Assembly: GCF_000427645.1 (NCBI RefSeq)
Contig: NZ_KE386571.1
Span: forward strand, 2,475,454-2,539,453
Source: Sphingomonas phyllosphaerae FA2
GTDB lineage: Bacteria > Pseudomonadota > Alphaproteobacteria > Sphingomonadales > Sphingomonadaceae
Length of the DNA stretch: 64,000 nt
Direction of reading: 5' to 3'
Every line of letters starts with the position of its first letter. The stretch's first letter is position 1. This document shows positions 9,945 through 19,025 of the stretch, piece by piece. A program made the translations under genes and the position numbers. The notes under the pieces were generated by a model. It ran no database searches. It was not told where the DNA came from and saw only the letters and a list, made by a program, of their open reading frames with translations.

Positions 9945-10307
9945 TCACAACATGCCGTTGGTCGAGGAGGCGTCGGGCTCGGGCTGAGTCGGCACTTGCG
10001 CCTGCGGCGTGACCGCCGACGGGGTCGGCGCCGCACCGGGGGTCACGCCCATTTCGGCGAGCGGTTCGTTGGTGGGCGCCGCCGTAGGGGCAGAGGCGGG
10101 CGCGCTCATGTTGGCGACCAGATCCGGTTGCGCCGCACCGGTCACACTGACCGGCTGTTGCTGGTTCACCGAAGAAAAGATCGCGCTGGCCAGCCCGATC
10201 AACAGCACGACCGCGGCCAGACCGATCATTCCGACGCGCACGCGCTGCCGGGTCTGTTCCGCCTGCTGCCGTTCGACGGCGGCTTTATCTTTGAGAGGAG
10301 CCTTCAT
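9945..10307 (-). CDS. Small bitopic membrane protein, unknown function
   Basis: A 120-residue protein with a charged N-terminus (residues 1-24, rich in Lys, Arg and Gln), one hydrophobic segment at about 25-48, and a disordered Ala/Pro/Thr/Ser tail of about 70 residues presumably in the periplasm. No family motif is recognised. It lies 39 bases downstream of the cysteine synthase-like gene on the same strand and may be cotranscribed with it. Clean codon use and sensible topology make it likely real. Confidence 0.7.
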   Translation of the reverse strand: MKAPLKDKAAVERQQAEQTRQRVRVGMIGLAAVVLLIGLASAIFSSVNQQQPVSVTGAAQPDLVANMSAPASAPTAAPTNEPLAEMGVTPGAAPTPSAVTPQAQVPTQPEPDASSTNGML

Positions 10308-10346
10308 CGGTCGCGCATTTCTAACCGATCGTCGCGCGACTGTCGA

Positions 10347-11348
10347 TCAATTCGTTAACGGCCGCTCGTGCACCGGGCCGCGCACCAGCCCCTTCGACGC
10401 CAGCCACGCCGGATCGTAGAGCGTGGAAAGATAGCGGAAGCCGGTGTCGCACAGGATCGTCGCAATCCGCTTGCCCGGCCCGAGCTGCCGCGCGAGCCGC
10501 ACCGCGCCCGCGACGTTGATCCCCGACGACAGGCCCAGGCACAGCCCCTCCTCGCGCAGCAGCCGATCGGTCCAGTCCAGCCCCTCCTGATCGGGGATGC
10601 GGAATTGCGCGTCGACCGGCGCACCGTCCAGATTGGCGGTGATCCGCCCCTGCCCGATCCCCTCGGCAACCGACGAGCCCTCGGCGCGCAATTCGCCGCA
10701 CGCATAATATTCGTAGAGCGCCGCGCCGTGCGGATCGCTGAGCGCGATGCAGACGTCGGGGTCATGCGCCTTCAACCCCAGCCCGACCCCGGCGAAGGTG
10801 CCCCCGGTGCCGACGGCGCAGGTGAAGCCGTCGATCCGGCCATCCATCTGCGTCCAGATCTCCTCGGCGGTGCCGACGATATGCGCGCGGCGGTTGGCGA
10901 TATTGTCGAACTGGTTGGCCCAGATCGCGCCGGGCGTTTCCTCCGCGATCCGCCGCGAGGTGTGAACGAAATGCGCCGCCGACGAATAGGGCGCCGCCGG
11001 CACCGTCACGAGCTCCGCGCCCAATGCGCGCAGCGTGTCCATCTTCTCCTTGGACTGGGTGTCGGGCATCACGATGATCGTGCGATAGCCCTTGGCATTG
11101 GCGACCAGCGCCAGCCCGATCCCGGTGTTGCCCGCCGTCCCCTCGACGATCGTCCCGCCGGGCGCGAGCACGCCGCGCTCCTCGGCATCGTTGACGATGA
11201 ACAACGCGGCGCGATCCTTCACGCTCGCGCCCGGATTCGCGAACTCGCACTTGCCGAAGATGTCGCAGCCGGTCGCCTCGCTCGGCCCCTTCAGGCGGAC
11301 GAGCGGCGTGTTGCCGATCAGGGCGAGGGTGTCGGTGGTGGTATGCAT
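10347..11348 (-). CDS. cysK: Cysteine synthase family PLP enzyme
   Basis: Fold-type II PLP enzyme expected to make cysteine from O-acetylserine and sulfide. Residues 9-18 (LALIGNTPLV) and the PLP lysine Lys44 in NPGASVKDRA are classic. The asparagine loop reads EGTAGNTG rather than the common EPTSGNTG, and AVGTGGTFAG is the phosphate-binding loop. I start at the ATG at 11348, because the extra 12 residues from the upstream in-frame start are basic and precede the conserved N-terminus. The loop variant places it in a less typical CysK/CBS subgroup, so the exact substrate is uncertain. Confidence 0.87.
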   Translation of the reverse strand: MHTTTDTLALIGNTPLVRLKGPSEATGCDIFGKCEFANPGASVKDRAALFIVNDAEERGVLAPGGTIVEGTAGNTGIGLALVANAKGYRTIIVMPDTQSKEKMDTLRALGAELVTVPAAPYSSAAHFVHTSRRIAEETPGAIWANQFDNIANRRAHIVGTAEEIWTQMDGRIDGFTCAVGTGGTFAGVGLGLKAHDPDVCIALSDPHGAALYEYYACGELRAEGSSVAEGIGQGRITANLDGAPVDAQFRIPDQEGLDWTDRLLREEGLCLGLSSGINVAGAVRLARQLGPGKRIATILCDTGFRYLSTLYDPAWLASKGLVRGPVHERPLTN

Positions 11349-11493
11349 GGCGGCACAGATGCGGGCGCGCCGGACGATGCGCAAGCGATTGAAACTATCG
11401 GTCGCCCTCTCCCGCCTTCATCGCGCTCGCCAATCCGCGACAAAGCTGCCATGTTCCCGTTTCGTTTCTGTGCCCGAGTCTTGCGAACCGCCG

Positions 11494-12777
11494 ATGCCCG
11501 ACCTGCCGCCCCGCCCGCTGCGCTGGCTGTTCCTCGACCTGAACAGCTATTTCGCGAGCGTCGAGCAGCAGTTGCAGCCCAGCCTGCGCGGGCGGCCGGT
11601 GATCGTCGCGCCGGTCGGCACCGATACGACGGTGGCGATCGCCGCCTCGGTCGAGGCGAAACGCTATGGCATCTCGACGGGCACGCCGGTGTGGGAGGCA
11701 AAACAGCGGTGCCGAGAACTGGTCGTCACGCCGGCGCGGCACGAGCGCTATGTCGAATTCCACCATGCGATCATCGCCGAGATCGAGCGGCACATCCCGG
11801 TCACCAAGGTCTGTTCGATCGACGAGGTCGCGTGCCGGCTGCTCGACAACGAGAACGACCGCGCGCACGCCGAAGCGCTGGCGGTGCGGATCAAGCGCGG
11901 CATCCGCGAGAAGGTCGGCGCGTGCCTGACCTCCTCGGTCGGGATCGCGCCCAACCGACTGCTCGCCAAGCTCGCCTCCGACCTGCAGAAGCCAGACGGG
12001 CTGGTGGTGTTCGAGGCCGCCGATCTGCCGCATGCACTTTACCGCCTGTCGCTGCGTGACATCAGCGGGATCGGCGCCAAGATGGAGCGGCGGCTGGCCC
12101 GCGACGGCGTCAACGATATCGAGCAGTTGCTCGCGCGCCGGCCACGCGACGCCGGCCATGCCTGGGGCGGCACCAACGGCGACCGGCTCTGGTATCTGCT
12201 CCACGGCGTCGATCTGGCGGAGAAGGCAACGCAGAGCCGCACGATCGGGCACAGCCACGTCCTGTCGCCGAGCAAACGCGGCTATGGCGCGGTGCGGCTG
12301 ACCGCGCGGCGGCTGGCGCTGAAGGCGGCGAGTCGGCTGCGGCGCAAGGCGTATCGCGCGCGGTTGCTGGTGCTGCATGCGCGCTTCGAGGACGACAAGA
12401 GCGTGTGGCGCACCTCCGCGAAGCTGCCCGCGACGCAGGACAGTTTCGCGGTGCTCTCGGCGCTCGACACGTTGCTCCCGCGGTTGCGCGCGCAGGAGGC
12501 GGTGCATCGCAGCGGATGCCGGATGATCGGGGTGACGCTGGCCGAGATCGAGCCTGTCACCGCCGAGCAGCATTCGCTGTTCGCGCATCTGCCCGCCGAC
12601 GATCCGCTGGCGCGCGAGACGCGCGGGCTGGCGCTGAGCCGCGCGATGGATCGCATCAACGAACGATTCGGACGCCATGCGGTGTCGGTCGGCGCGACGC
12701 ATGGCGGGCGACTGGACCGGGTCGGTACGAAAATAGCGTTCGGACGCATTCCGGACATGGATGAATTTCACGAATGA
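11494..12777 (+). CDS. Y-family (DinB/UmuC-like) translesion DNA polymerase
   Basis: Error-prone polymerase that copies damaged DNA. The 427-residue product begins with LFLDLNSYFASVEQ, containing the first metal-binding aspartate (Asp15) and the steric-gate Phe20, and has the second acidic motif CSIDEVACRL near residue 110. SSVGIAPNRLLAKLASD and the helix-hairpin region LRDISGIGAKMERRL follow, then a little-finger domain. The ATG at 11494 fits the family N-terminus; the frame stays open upstream into the divergent gene. It differs from E. coli Pol IV in several motifs, so I do not assign dinB. Confidence 0.92.
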   Translation: MPDLPPRPLRWLFLDLNSYFASVEQQLQPSLRGRPVIVAPVGTDTTVAIAASVEAKRYGISTGTPVWEAKQRCRELVVTPARHERYVEFHHAIIAEIERHIPVTKVCSIDEVACRLLDNENDRAHAEALAVRIKRGIREKVGACLTSSVGIAPNRLLAKLASDLQKPDGLVVFEAADLPHALYRLSLRDISGIGAKMERRLARDGVNDIEQLLARRPRDAGHAWGGTNGDRLWYLLHGVDLAEKATQSRTIGHSHVLSPSKRGYGAVRLTARRLALKAASRLRRKAYRARLLVLHARFEDDKSVWRTSAKLPATQDSFAVLSALDTLLPRLRAQEAVHRSGCRMIGVTLAEIEPVTAEQHSLFAHLPADDPLARETRGLALSRAMDRINERFGRHAVSVGATHGGRLDRVGTKIAFGRIPDMDEFHE

Positions 12778-12848
12778 TCGCAACTCTGATGCACCGCAAC
12801 AATCGGTGACTTGACGGACAAAAGCGCATCGGCGAAGCGGCACATATT

Positions 12849-13235
12849 ATGCAGAAGCTCCTCACCCTTTCGCTGGCCGGCGCCCTGCTGGCCCTGTCGG
12901 CCTGCAACTCCGAGCCGTCCTCGCCGCAGGTGCTCGACAGCAATCCCGATCCGATGGCCTCGACGCTGGCCAATGCGGCACCGATCGAGCTGCCCCCGGC
13001 GATCAAGGCCGACAAGACCATGCGCTGCAAGGATCAGAGCCTGGCCTATGTCACCTTCTTCGACGGCGACAAGCAGGCGGTGGTTCGCACCGAAAAGGGC
13101 GGCGCCGCCACCACGCTGAAGGCCGAGAAGGCGGGCGATCCGCTGACCGCCGAGGGCGGCTGGAAGATGACCGGCACCACCAGCGAGGTGAAGCTGACCC
13201 GTCCGGGCAAGCCCGAGCTGGTCTGCCACTCGTAA
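12849..13235 (+). CDS. Putative lipoprotein, possibly lysozyme-inhibitor-like
   Basis: A 128-residue secreted protein with a lipobox: hydrophobic residues 4-18 end in LSAC, giving a lipidated Cys19. The mature part carries two cysteines, near residues 60 and 126, that frame a beta-rich segment with VTFFDGDKQAVVRTEKGG. That arrangement loosely recalls MliC/PliC membrane lysozyme inhibitors, but the match is weak. A strong terminator follows immediately, so it is probably a monocistronic unit. Confidence 0.75.
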   Translation: MQKLLTLSLAGALLALSACNSEPSSPQVLDSNPDPMASTLANAAPIELPPAIKADKTMRCKDQSLAYVTFFDGDKQAVVRTEKGGAATTLKAEKAGDPLTAEGGWKMTGTTSEVKLTRPGKPELVCHS

Positions 13236-13245
13236 AGTTCCAATG

Positions 13246-13275
13246 GGGCGGGTCGCCATCGGCCTGCCCGTTTTT
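13246..13275 (+). terminator. Rho-independent terminator after the lipoprotein gene
   Basis: A 9-bp stem (GGGCGGGTC with GGCCTGCCC, two G-U pairs, 6-base loop) is followed by five T residues at 13271-13275. It begins 11 bases after the stop codon of the lipoprotein gene. Confidence 0.8.
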
Positions 13276-13277
13276 AT

Positions 13278-13349
13278 CGTCCCGGACTTGATCCGGGACC
13301 TCGCCTCCCCTCTCCCGCCGCTTCGACAAGCGGGATTCGGGATGACGGA
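13278..13349. repeat. REP-like palindrome, CCGGACTTGATCCGGG family
   Basis: Contains the palindrome CCCGGACTTGATCCGGG and ends in GGGATTCGGGATGACGG. Related copies are at 19199-19282, 59643-59729 and 61184-61272. No coding potential. Confidence 0.8.
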
Positions 13350-13490
13350 CATCGGTGGATCGACGCGAATCTGCGGCCACTGCCCGGACCGGGATGCCGG
13401 TTCTTCGGCACTGACCCACGGTGGCGGGCCTGCGCCCAACCTGCATCATCCTCCTTGCCCTGCGTCCGGCCGAATCGTAGCGTCACGCGC

Positions 13491-14198
13491 ATGACGACGG
13501 TGGCGATCTACAGCGTGAAGGGGGGCGTCGGGAAAACGACGCTGGCGATCAATCTCGCCTGGTGTGCGGCGACGCTATCGTCGCGGCGCACGTTGTTGTG
13601 GGATCTCGATCCACAAGGCTCCGCCACGTGGGCGCTGGGGGACGGCCGTGCGCATGACCGCGCCGGCGCGCTGTTCGCCAAGGGCGTGTCGCCCGCCAAG
13701 CTGATCGCCGCGACCGCGTTCGACCGGCTCGACCTGCTCCCCGCCGACGCCTCGCTGCGCGACCTGAACCACCAGTTGCGCGAGCTGGACAAGAAGCGTC
13801 GGCTGCGCAAGCTGGTCGGCGAGCTGGGCGATCACGACACGGTGGTGCTCGATTGCCCGCCGGGGCTGACCGAAACGTCCGACCAGGTGGTGCGCGCCGC
13901 CGATCTGCTGGTGGTGCCGGTCGTACCCTCCGCCTTCTCGCAACAGGCGTTCGCGACGCTGGATCGCGAATTCGGCGGGCAGGTGCCGATCCTGCCGGTG
14001 CATATGATGGTCGACCGTCGCCGCGCGCTCCATGCCGAGGCGATCGCGCGCAACCCCGACTGGCCGGTGATCCCGATGGCCAGCGCGGTCGAGAACGCCA
14101 CGGCGCAGCGGCTGCCGACCGGGGTCGCCGCGCCACGCAGCCCGGCGGCGGCCGCCTTCGCGCAACTGTGGCGGACGATCGAGCAGCGACGGGTTTGA
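13491..14198 (+). CDS. ParA/MinD-type ATPase without ParB partner
   Basis: A 235-residue deviant Walker-A ATPase. KGGVGKTT at residues 10-17 is the ParA/MinD signature, WDLDPQGSATWAL follows near residue 40 and VVLDCPPGL is the Walker B region near 120. There is no parB-like gene next to it, so it is an orphan whose cargo is unknown. The ATG at 13491 directly precedes the conserved TTVAIYSVKGG. Its stop overlaps the TTG start of aat, so the two are likely cotranslated. Confidence 0.9.
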   Translation: MTTVAIYSVKGGVGKTTLAINLAWCAATLSSRRTLLWDLDPQGSATWALGDGRAHDRAGALFAKGVSPAKLIAATAFDRLDLLPADASLRDLNHQLRELDKKRRLRKLVGELGDHDTVVLDCPPGLTETSDQVVRAADLLVVPVVPSAFSQQAFATLDREFGGQVPILPVHMMVDRRRALHAEAIARNPDWPVIPMASAVENATAQRLPTGVAAPRSPAAAAFAQLWRTIEQRRV

Positions 14199-14923
14199 CC
14201 GGCCCGGGGACGCTCGATCCGGGGCTGTTGCTCGGCGCCTATTCGGTCGGCGTCTTCCCGATGGCGGACAGCCGCGATGCCGACAGCATCTATTGGGTGG
14301 AGCCGCGGCGCCGCGCGATCCTGCCGCTGGAGGGCTTCCATTTGTCCCGATCGTTGCGGCGCGTGATCGCCGCCGATCGTTTCCGCGTGACCGTCAACCG
14401 CGCGTTCCCGCAGGTCATCGCGCTATGCGCCGAGGCCGCCGAGGATCGCCCCGATACGTGGATCAATCCGATCATCGAGGACGCGTTCGTCCGCCTGCAC
14501 GCGATGGGCCATGCCCATTCGGTCGAATGCTGGGACGGCGACCGGCTGGCGGGCGGGCTGTACGGACTGGCGCTCGGCCGCGCCTTTTTCGGGGAGAGCA
14601 TGGTCAGCCGCGCGCCCAACGCCTCGAAGGTCGCGATCGCGTCGCTGGTCGCACGGCTCGGCGCGGGCAGCTTCTCGCTGCTGGACTGCCAGTTCATGAC
14701 GGCGCACCTCGCCTCGCTCGGCGCGCAGGAAATCGATCGCGCCGATTACATGGCGTTGCTGGGCGCGGCGCTTTCCTCGACGGGTTCGTCGGCAGCCTCG
14801 TCCGCGGCGTCGCTGGCCGCCGGGGATGGCGCTGGCGACTTCTTCGCGCTCGACGCCGCAGCGGGCGCGGACGGCGCGGTGCCGGGGAAGGTCGTCGTGC
14901 AGCTCTTGGGCCAGACGTCGTAG
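14195..14923 (+). CDS. aat: Leucyl/phenylalanyl-tRNA-protein transferase
   Basis: Transfers Leu or Phe from tRNA to proteins with N-terminal Arg or Lys, marking them for ClpS/ClpAP. LLGAYSVGVFPMAD and YWVEPRRRAILPLEGFHLSRS are the family N-terminal signature, then HSVECWDGDRLAGGLYG and GESMVSRAPNASK. The start is a TTG at 14195 overlapping the ParA stop (TTGA); no better ATG or GTG exists upstream in frame. Residues after about 190 form an Ala/Ser/Gly-rich tail whose DNA is also the end of the convergent DUF2155 gene. Confidence 0.93.
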   Translation: MTGPGTLDPGLLLGAYSVGVFPMADSRDADSIYWVEPRRRAILPLEGFHLSRSLRRVIAADRFRVTVNRAFPQVIALCAEAAEDRPDTWINPIIEDAFVRLHAMGHAHSVECWDGDRLAGGLYGLALGRAFFGESMVSRAPNASKVAIASLVARLGAGSFSLLDCQFMTAHLASLGAQEIDRADYMALLGAALSSTGSSAASSAASLAAGDGAGDFFALDAAAGADGAVPGKVVVQLLGQTS

Positions 14924-15414
14924 ACCGGGTGGATGACGACGTTGAGCGCGGGACGCTCCTTGTACAGCCAGCCGGAGAACACGCGCCGCCAGTGCGCATC
15001 GGCACCGCGCACGTCGAGCTGAACGAAGGCGCCGGTCAGTTGCTCGGGCTCCCACGGCGCGGTCTTCTCGCACGCGCGCAGCCGCACGATCACGTCGCCG
15101 ATGCGGCCGGCCTGTCCGGGGCGAAGCGTCAATTCGCGGCTCACGCCGTTGCGCTTGTTGAGCAGGCCCAGCACCGCGACGCGCTGCGCCATCGGCGTGG
15201 TGCCGGCGTCGACCGCCGCATCCTGCGCATCGGTGCGGACCTCGTCGGCCGCCGGGGTTTCCGCCGCGTCCGGCGCCGTATCGGGCACGGTCTTGCTCAC
15301 GATCGGTGCGTCGGGCGATCCGGCTCGCGTGCCCGGGCGCAGGTTCAACCCCGCCCAGGTTACGCCTGCCGCCGCCACCAGAACCAGCCCGCCGATCGCG
15401 AGCGGACGCTTCAC
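14746..15414 (-). CDS. DUF2155 family periplasmic/membrane protein
   Basis: A 222-residue protein with an N-terminal signal anchor (residues about 3-20), a low-complexity spacer, and the DUF2155 core: LNKRNGVSRELTLRPGQ, a lone Cys in LRACEKTAPWEPEQ, then VFSGWLYKERPALNVV and HPVYDVWPKSC. The family is common in alphaproteobacteria and has no established function. The start is a GTG at 15414 overlapping the stop of the NDUFA12-type gene (GTGA). Its last 178 bases overlap the end of aat on the other strand. Confidence 0.88.
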   Translation of the reverse strand: MKRPLAIGGLVLVAAAGVTWAGLNLRPGTRAGSPDAPIVSKTVPDTAPDAAETPAADEVRTDAQDAAVDAGTTPMAQRVAVLGLLNKRNGVSRELTLRPGQAGRIGDVIVRLRACEKTAPWEPEQLTGAFVQLDVRGADAHWRRVFSGWLYKERPALNVVIHPVYDVWPKSCTTTFPGTAPSAPAAASSAKKSPAPSPAASDAADEAADEPVEESAAPSNAM

Positions 15415-15806
15415 GCGTCGGGGCTCCACGCCTCGTAATCGCCGGTCGCGGCGGCGCGGTTGCCGCCCTTCTCCAGAGCGCCTTGCGGGCGATAGGCGAA
15501 GGCGGTGCCGGTCATGTTCGGGACGGCAGGCTTCTCCCACTGCCGCGGCGCGGGCAGCACGTCGGTCGGCGCGCCGTCGATCTGGCGGTGGAGCCAGCCA
15601 TACCATTCCGGCGGCACGCGGCTGACGTCGTTGGCGCCCGCATAGATCACCCAGCGGCGCGGCTCGCCCGCGGTATCGCGGCCACCCTCCCAATAGGTGT
15701 TGCCCAGATAATCCTCGCCCACCTGACGCTTGCCGCGCAGGCCGTAGAGGATGGTGCCCCAGCTTGCGCCGTTCCACCAGGTGAAGGGGTTGAGATTGAT
15801 GCCCAT
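15411..15806 (-). CDS. NDUFA12-type subunit of NADH:ubiquinone oxidoreductase
   Basis: Small accessory subunit of alphaproteobacterial complex I, the counterpart of mitochondrial NDUFA12 (B17.2). The 131-residue sequence contains TWWNGASWGTILYGLRGKRQVGED, then YWEGG, RRWVIY and PPEWYGWLHR, which are typical. The start ATG at 15806 precedes GINLNPFTWW; an in-frame extension to 15857 is basic and unconserved in appearance. Coupled by a 4-base overlap to the DUF2155 gene. Confidence 0.93.
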   Translation of the reverse strand: MGINLNPFTWWNGASWGTILYGLRGKRQVGEDYLGNTYWEGGRDTAGEPRRWVIYAGANDVSRVPPEWYGWLHRQIDGAPTDVLPAPRQWEKPAVPNMTGTAFAYRPQGALEKGGNRAAATGDYEAWSPDA

Positions 15807-15875
15807 CGTGGCGCCTCGCTTACCCGCGTGTGCGCGCCCGTTCAATGCCCGTCGCACACGGACGCCACTGGGGCG

Positions 15876-16457
15876 TCACTCGGGCGCGGCGACCCCGACC
15901 GCCAGCGGGCCCTTGCGCCCCTGCACCACCCGCGCGCGCAACCGCTGTTCGGGCTCGACATCCGCGATCCCGGCGCGGCGCAGCGTCTCCATATGGACGA
16001 AGATGTCGCCGGGCCGCGCCAGCGCGACCAGAAAGCCGTAGCCCTTGATCCGGTTGAACCATTTGACGCTGACGTCTTCCCATTGCGCCTGCGATGCGGC
16101 GTCGTCGGGCGCGATTTCGGGCGCCAGCCGCTCACGGTCGCGGTCGCGCACCGTTTCGGTCGCGGCGGCGAGATCGAGTGCGGAGATCTCCACCGCCTGC
16201 CACCCGCGCGGGCCCTGCGCGGCGAGCCCCTGCAGGCGCGTGCCTTCAGGGAGCGTGCGGCGGCCATAGGCCTGCAGCACGCTGAAATGGAGAAGGACGT
16301 CGCCCATCGCCGAATCGTCGGGCACGATGAAGCCGAACCCGCGCGTCGCGTCGAACCATTTCAGCACGCCGGTCAGCGCGACCGACGGCAACGCGCCCTC
16401 GGTCGTTCCGGCGCGAAGTTCCGCGCCCCCGGTCGGTGTGCCAGGCCCGTCGTGCAC
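15876..16457 (-). CDS. Two-domain cold-shock (CSD) protein
   Basis: A 193-residue protein made of two cold-shock domains joined by a charged linker. The first (about residues 28-90) has [17 protein letters not shown] and VLLHFSVL; the second (about 125-190) has [16 protein letters not shown] and [13 protein letters not shown]. These are the RNP-1 and RNP-2 nucleic-acid-binding motifs. Alphaproteobacteria commonly have such tandem CSD proteins, thought to act as RNA chaperones. The start is a GTG at 16457; a later start near the first domain is possible. Confidence 0.92.
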   Translation of the reverse strand: MHDGPGTPTGGAELRAGTTEGALPSVALTGVLKWFDATRGFGFIVPDDSAMGDVLLHFSVLQAYGRRTLPEGTRLQGLAAQGPRGWQAVEISALDLAAATETVRDRDRERLAPEIAPDDAASQAQWEDVSVKWFNRIKGYGFLVALARPGDIFVHMETLRRAGIADVEPEQRLRARVVQGRKGPLAVGVAAPE

Positions 16458-16532
16458 GTCGCGTCCTGCCCCTGTTTAATCCCCGGTTAACATCGGTGCA
16501 CTGCACCATGAACGAAAGCAAGAAGGGATATG

Positions 16533-17093
16533 TCAGTCCAATACCGGAATCTCGCCCGGCGCGCTGTCGACGACGCGTCGTGCGGTGGCCGAATCATGCC
16601 CGGCCCGCAGCAGCGCCGCGAGGTGCCGCTCACGCTCGCGCGGATTGGCGCGCTGCGTGGCGAACGGCCCGATCCGCTTGCGTCGTGCCAGACGTAGCGC
16701 GCTGTCGAGCGCAGCGGTGCGCGCTTCCTCGACGACCGGCGCGCGATCCTCTTCCTCCAGCCCGGCGGCACGCAGCGTTTCGGCCACGCGCCGCGCGCCA
16801 TAGCCGCGCCGCGCCAGCGCCGCGCCCTTTTGCTCGGCGAAGCTGCGATCGTCGACATAGCCAGCATCGGCCATCCGCTGCGCCACGTCGCGCGGATCGA
16901 CCGGCGCACCGTCCCAGCCGCGTTCGCGGATCTTCCGCGCCAGATAGCCGGCCAGCTTCCCGCGCGAGGTCGCGAACCGCTCGACATAGCGGAGCGCCAG
17001 CCGGTCGAGCGCGGCGGCGTCGAGCGGCGGCGGGGCACGGCGCGGTGCGCGCGCGGAGGGCGGTGTCAAAGCCACGCCTTGATTGTGCCACAC
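16533..17093 (-). CDS. recX: RecX-family regulatory protein
   Basis: A 186-residue predicted modulator of RecA. Three-helix RecX repeats are visible: LALRYVERFATSRGKLAGYLARKIRERGW, MADAGYVDDRSFAEQKGAALARRGYG, and a C-terminal RERERHLAALLRAGHDSATARRV. The spacing, including the conserved YVDDRSFA and RRGYG, is characteristic. The gene is not next to recA here. It starts about 100 bases from, and divergent to, the acyl-AMP ligase gene. Confidence 0.88.
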   Translation of the reverse strand: MWHNQGVALTPPSARAPRRAPPPLDAAALDRLALRYVERFATSRGKLAGYLARKIRERGWDGAPVDPRDVAQRMADAGYVDDRSFAEQKGAALARRGYGARRVAETLRAAGLEEEDRAPVVEEARTAALDSALRLARRKRIGPFATQRANPRERERHLAALLRAGHDSATARRVVDSAPGEIPVLD

Positions 17094-17195
17094 TGACCGT
17101 GGATTCTAATGCTCAAAATTTTAACACATCCGGCAAACCGCCATTTTTGCCGGTCAACCATTGCGCACGCGTGACAGGTGCGACAGGAACACAGG

Positions 17196-18959
17196 ATGAC
17201 GATCGATCCCGCCACGATGACCGCGCCCGCGACGGTTGCGCCGACGGCCACCCCGACCGAGGATCGGCTGCCGCGCCGCTTTTCCGATTTCGCGACGTTG
17301 GGCGAGGCACTCGACTATGCCGCGACCGGCGTGCGTGGGCTGAACTTCCACGACGCGCGCGGTACGCTGGTGCGTGGCTATCCGTTCGCGCAGATGCGCA
17401 CCGATGCGCATGACGCCGCGCTGCGGCTGATCGCCGCCGGGGTCGCGCCGGGCGACCGCGTCGCGCTGGTCGCCGAGACGAGCGCCGAATTCGCCGCGCT
17501 ATTCTTCGGCGCGGTGCTGGCGGGCGCATGGCCGGTGCCGCTGCCGCTGCCGACCTCGTTCGGCGGGCGCGAGTCCTACATCGACCAGTTGCGCGTCCAG
17601 CTGGCGAGCTGCGATCCGAAGCTGCTGATCTATCCGGCCGAGCTGGCGCAGCTGGCGGGCGCCGCTGCCGAGGCATCGGGCGTTACCGGTGTCGACTGGG
17701 CCGAGTTCGCGACGCGCCCCGCCCCTGCCGCCGACCTGCCGACGGCCAGCGCCGACGACGTCTGCTACCTGCAATATTCCAGCGGCTCGACGCGCTTCCC
17801 GCACGGCGTGGCGGTGACGCATCGCGCGCTGCTCAGCAATCTCGCGGCGCATGCGCACGGCATGCAGATCGTCGAGACCGATCGCTGCGTGTCGTGGCTG
17901 CCGTGGTATCACGACATGGGACTGGTCGGCTGCTTCCTGTCGCCGCTCGCCAACCAGGTGTCGGTCGATTACCTGAAGACCGAGGATTTCGCCCGCCGTC
18001 CGCTGTCGTGGCTCGACCTGATCAGCCGCAACACCGGCACGACGCTCAGCTATTCGCCGACCTTCGGCTATGACATCTGCGCGCGTCGCATCTCCAGCCA
18101 GACCAAGGCGTCGGATCGCTTCGACCTGTCGCGCTGGCGCGTGGCGGGCAATGGCGCGGACATGATCCGTCCCGACGTGATGCAGGCATTCGTCGACGCC
18201 TTCGCCGACGCCGGTTTCCAGGCGACTGCGTTCCTGCCCAGCTACGGCCTGGCCGAAGCGACGCTGGCCGTATCGCTGATGCCGCCGGGCGAGGGCATCC
18301 GCGTCGAGCTGGTCGAGGAAACCGAGCTGTCGGGGATGCACCACGGCGAGGATCGCCCGCAGCGCTACCGCGCGATCGTGAACTGCGGCAAGGCGGTGCG
18401 CGACATGGAGATCCAGGTCCGCGAGGAAGACGGCACGCCACTGCCCGACGGCGCGATCGGCAAGGTCTGGTGTCGCGGGCCCAGCGTGATGGTCGGCTAT
18501 TTCCGCGATCAGGCTTCGACCGACGCGTGTCTGGTCGACGGCTGGCTCGACACCGGCGACATGGGATATATGTCGGACGGCTATATCTTCATCGTCGGCC
18601 GCGCCAAGGACATGATCATCATCAACGGCCGTAATCACTGGCCGCAGGATATCGAATGGGCGGTCGAGCAACTGCCCGGCTTCAAGGCCGGCGACATCGC
18701 CGCCTTTGCGATCACCACGCCCGGCGGCGAGGAAACGCCGGCGGTGCTGGTGCAATGCCGCAGCTCCGACGAGGCCGAGCGCGTGCGGTTGCGCGATGAG
18801 ATCCGCGATCGGGTACGGTCGGTGACGGGCATGAACTGCGTCGTCGAGCTGATCCCGCCGCGCACCTTGCCGCGCACCAGCTCGGGCAAGCTGAGCCGCG
18901 CCAAGGCCCGCAATCTGTATCTGGCCGGTGAGATCAAGCCCTACGATCTGGCGGCCTGA
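17196..18959 (+). CDS. Fatty acyl-AMP ligase (FAAL-type adenylate-forming enzyme)
   Basis: ANL-superfamily enzyme expected to activate a fatty acid as acyl-AMP, usually for transfer to an acyl carrier protein. The 587-residue product has the adenylation motif LQYSSGSTRFPHGV, WLPWYHDMGLVG typical of FAALs, LPSYGLAEATLAV, and the late DTGDMGYM and GRAKDMIIINGRN motifs with a C-terminal lysine in SSGKLSRAK. I prefer the ATG at 17196, which has AGGA 8 bases upstream, over a GTG at 17178. No carrier protein or polyketide gene is adjacent, so the pathway is open; sphingolipid or envelope lipid synthesis is plausible for this group. Confidence 0.9.
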   Translation: MTIDPATMTAPATVAPTATPTEDRLPRRFSDFATLGEALDYAATGVRGLNFHDARGTLVRGYPFAQMRTDAHDAALRLIAAGVAPGDRVALVAETSAEFAALFFGAVLAGAWPVPLPLPTSFGGRESYIDQLRVQLASCDPKLLIYPAELAQLAGAAAEASGVTGVDWAEFATRPAPAADLPTASADDVCYLQYSSGSTRFPHGVAVTHRALLSNLAAHAHGMQIVETDRCVSWLPWYHDMGLVGCFLSPLANQVSVDYLKTEDFARRPLSWLDLISRNTGTTLSYSPTFGYDICARRISSQTKASDRFDLSRWRVAGNGADMIRPDVMQAFVDAFADAGFQATAFLPSYGLAEATLAVSLMPPGEGIRVELVEETELSGMHHGEDRPQRYRAIVNCGKAVRDMEIQVREEDGTPLPDGAIGKVWCRGPSVMVGYFRDQASTDACLVDGWLDTGDMGYMSDGYIFIVGRAKDMIIINGRNHWPQDIEWAVEQLPGFKAGDIAAFAITTPGGEETPAVLVQCRSSDEAERVRLRDEIRDRVRSVTGMNCVVELIPPRTLPRTSSGKLSRAKARNLYLAGEIKPYDLAA

Positions 18960-19025
18960 GCGGGTTCGACGGCCTTCCGCTGACAAGCGTCACGCCGGTC
19001 CGCCGTTATCCGCTCAAGGCGCTGG

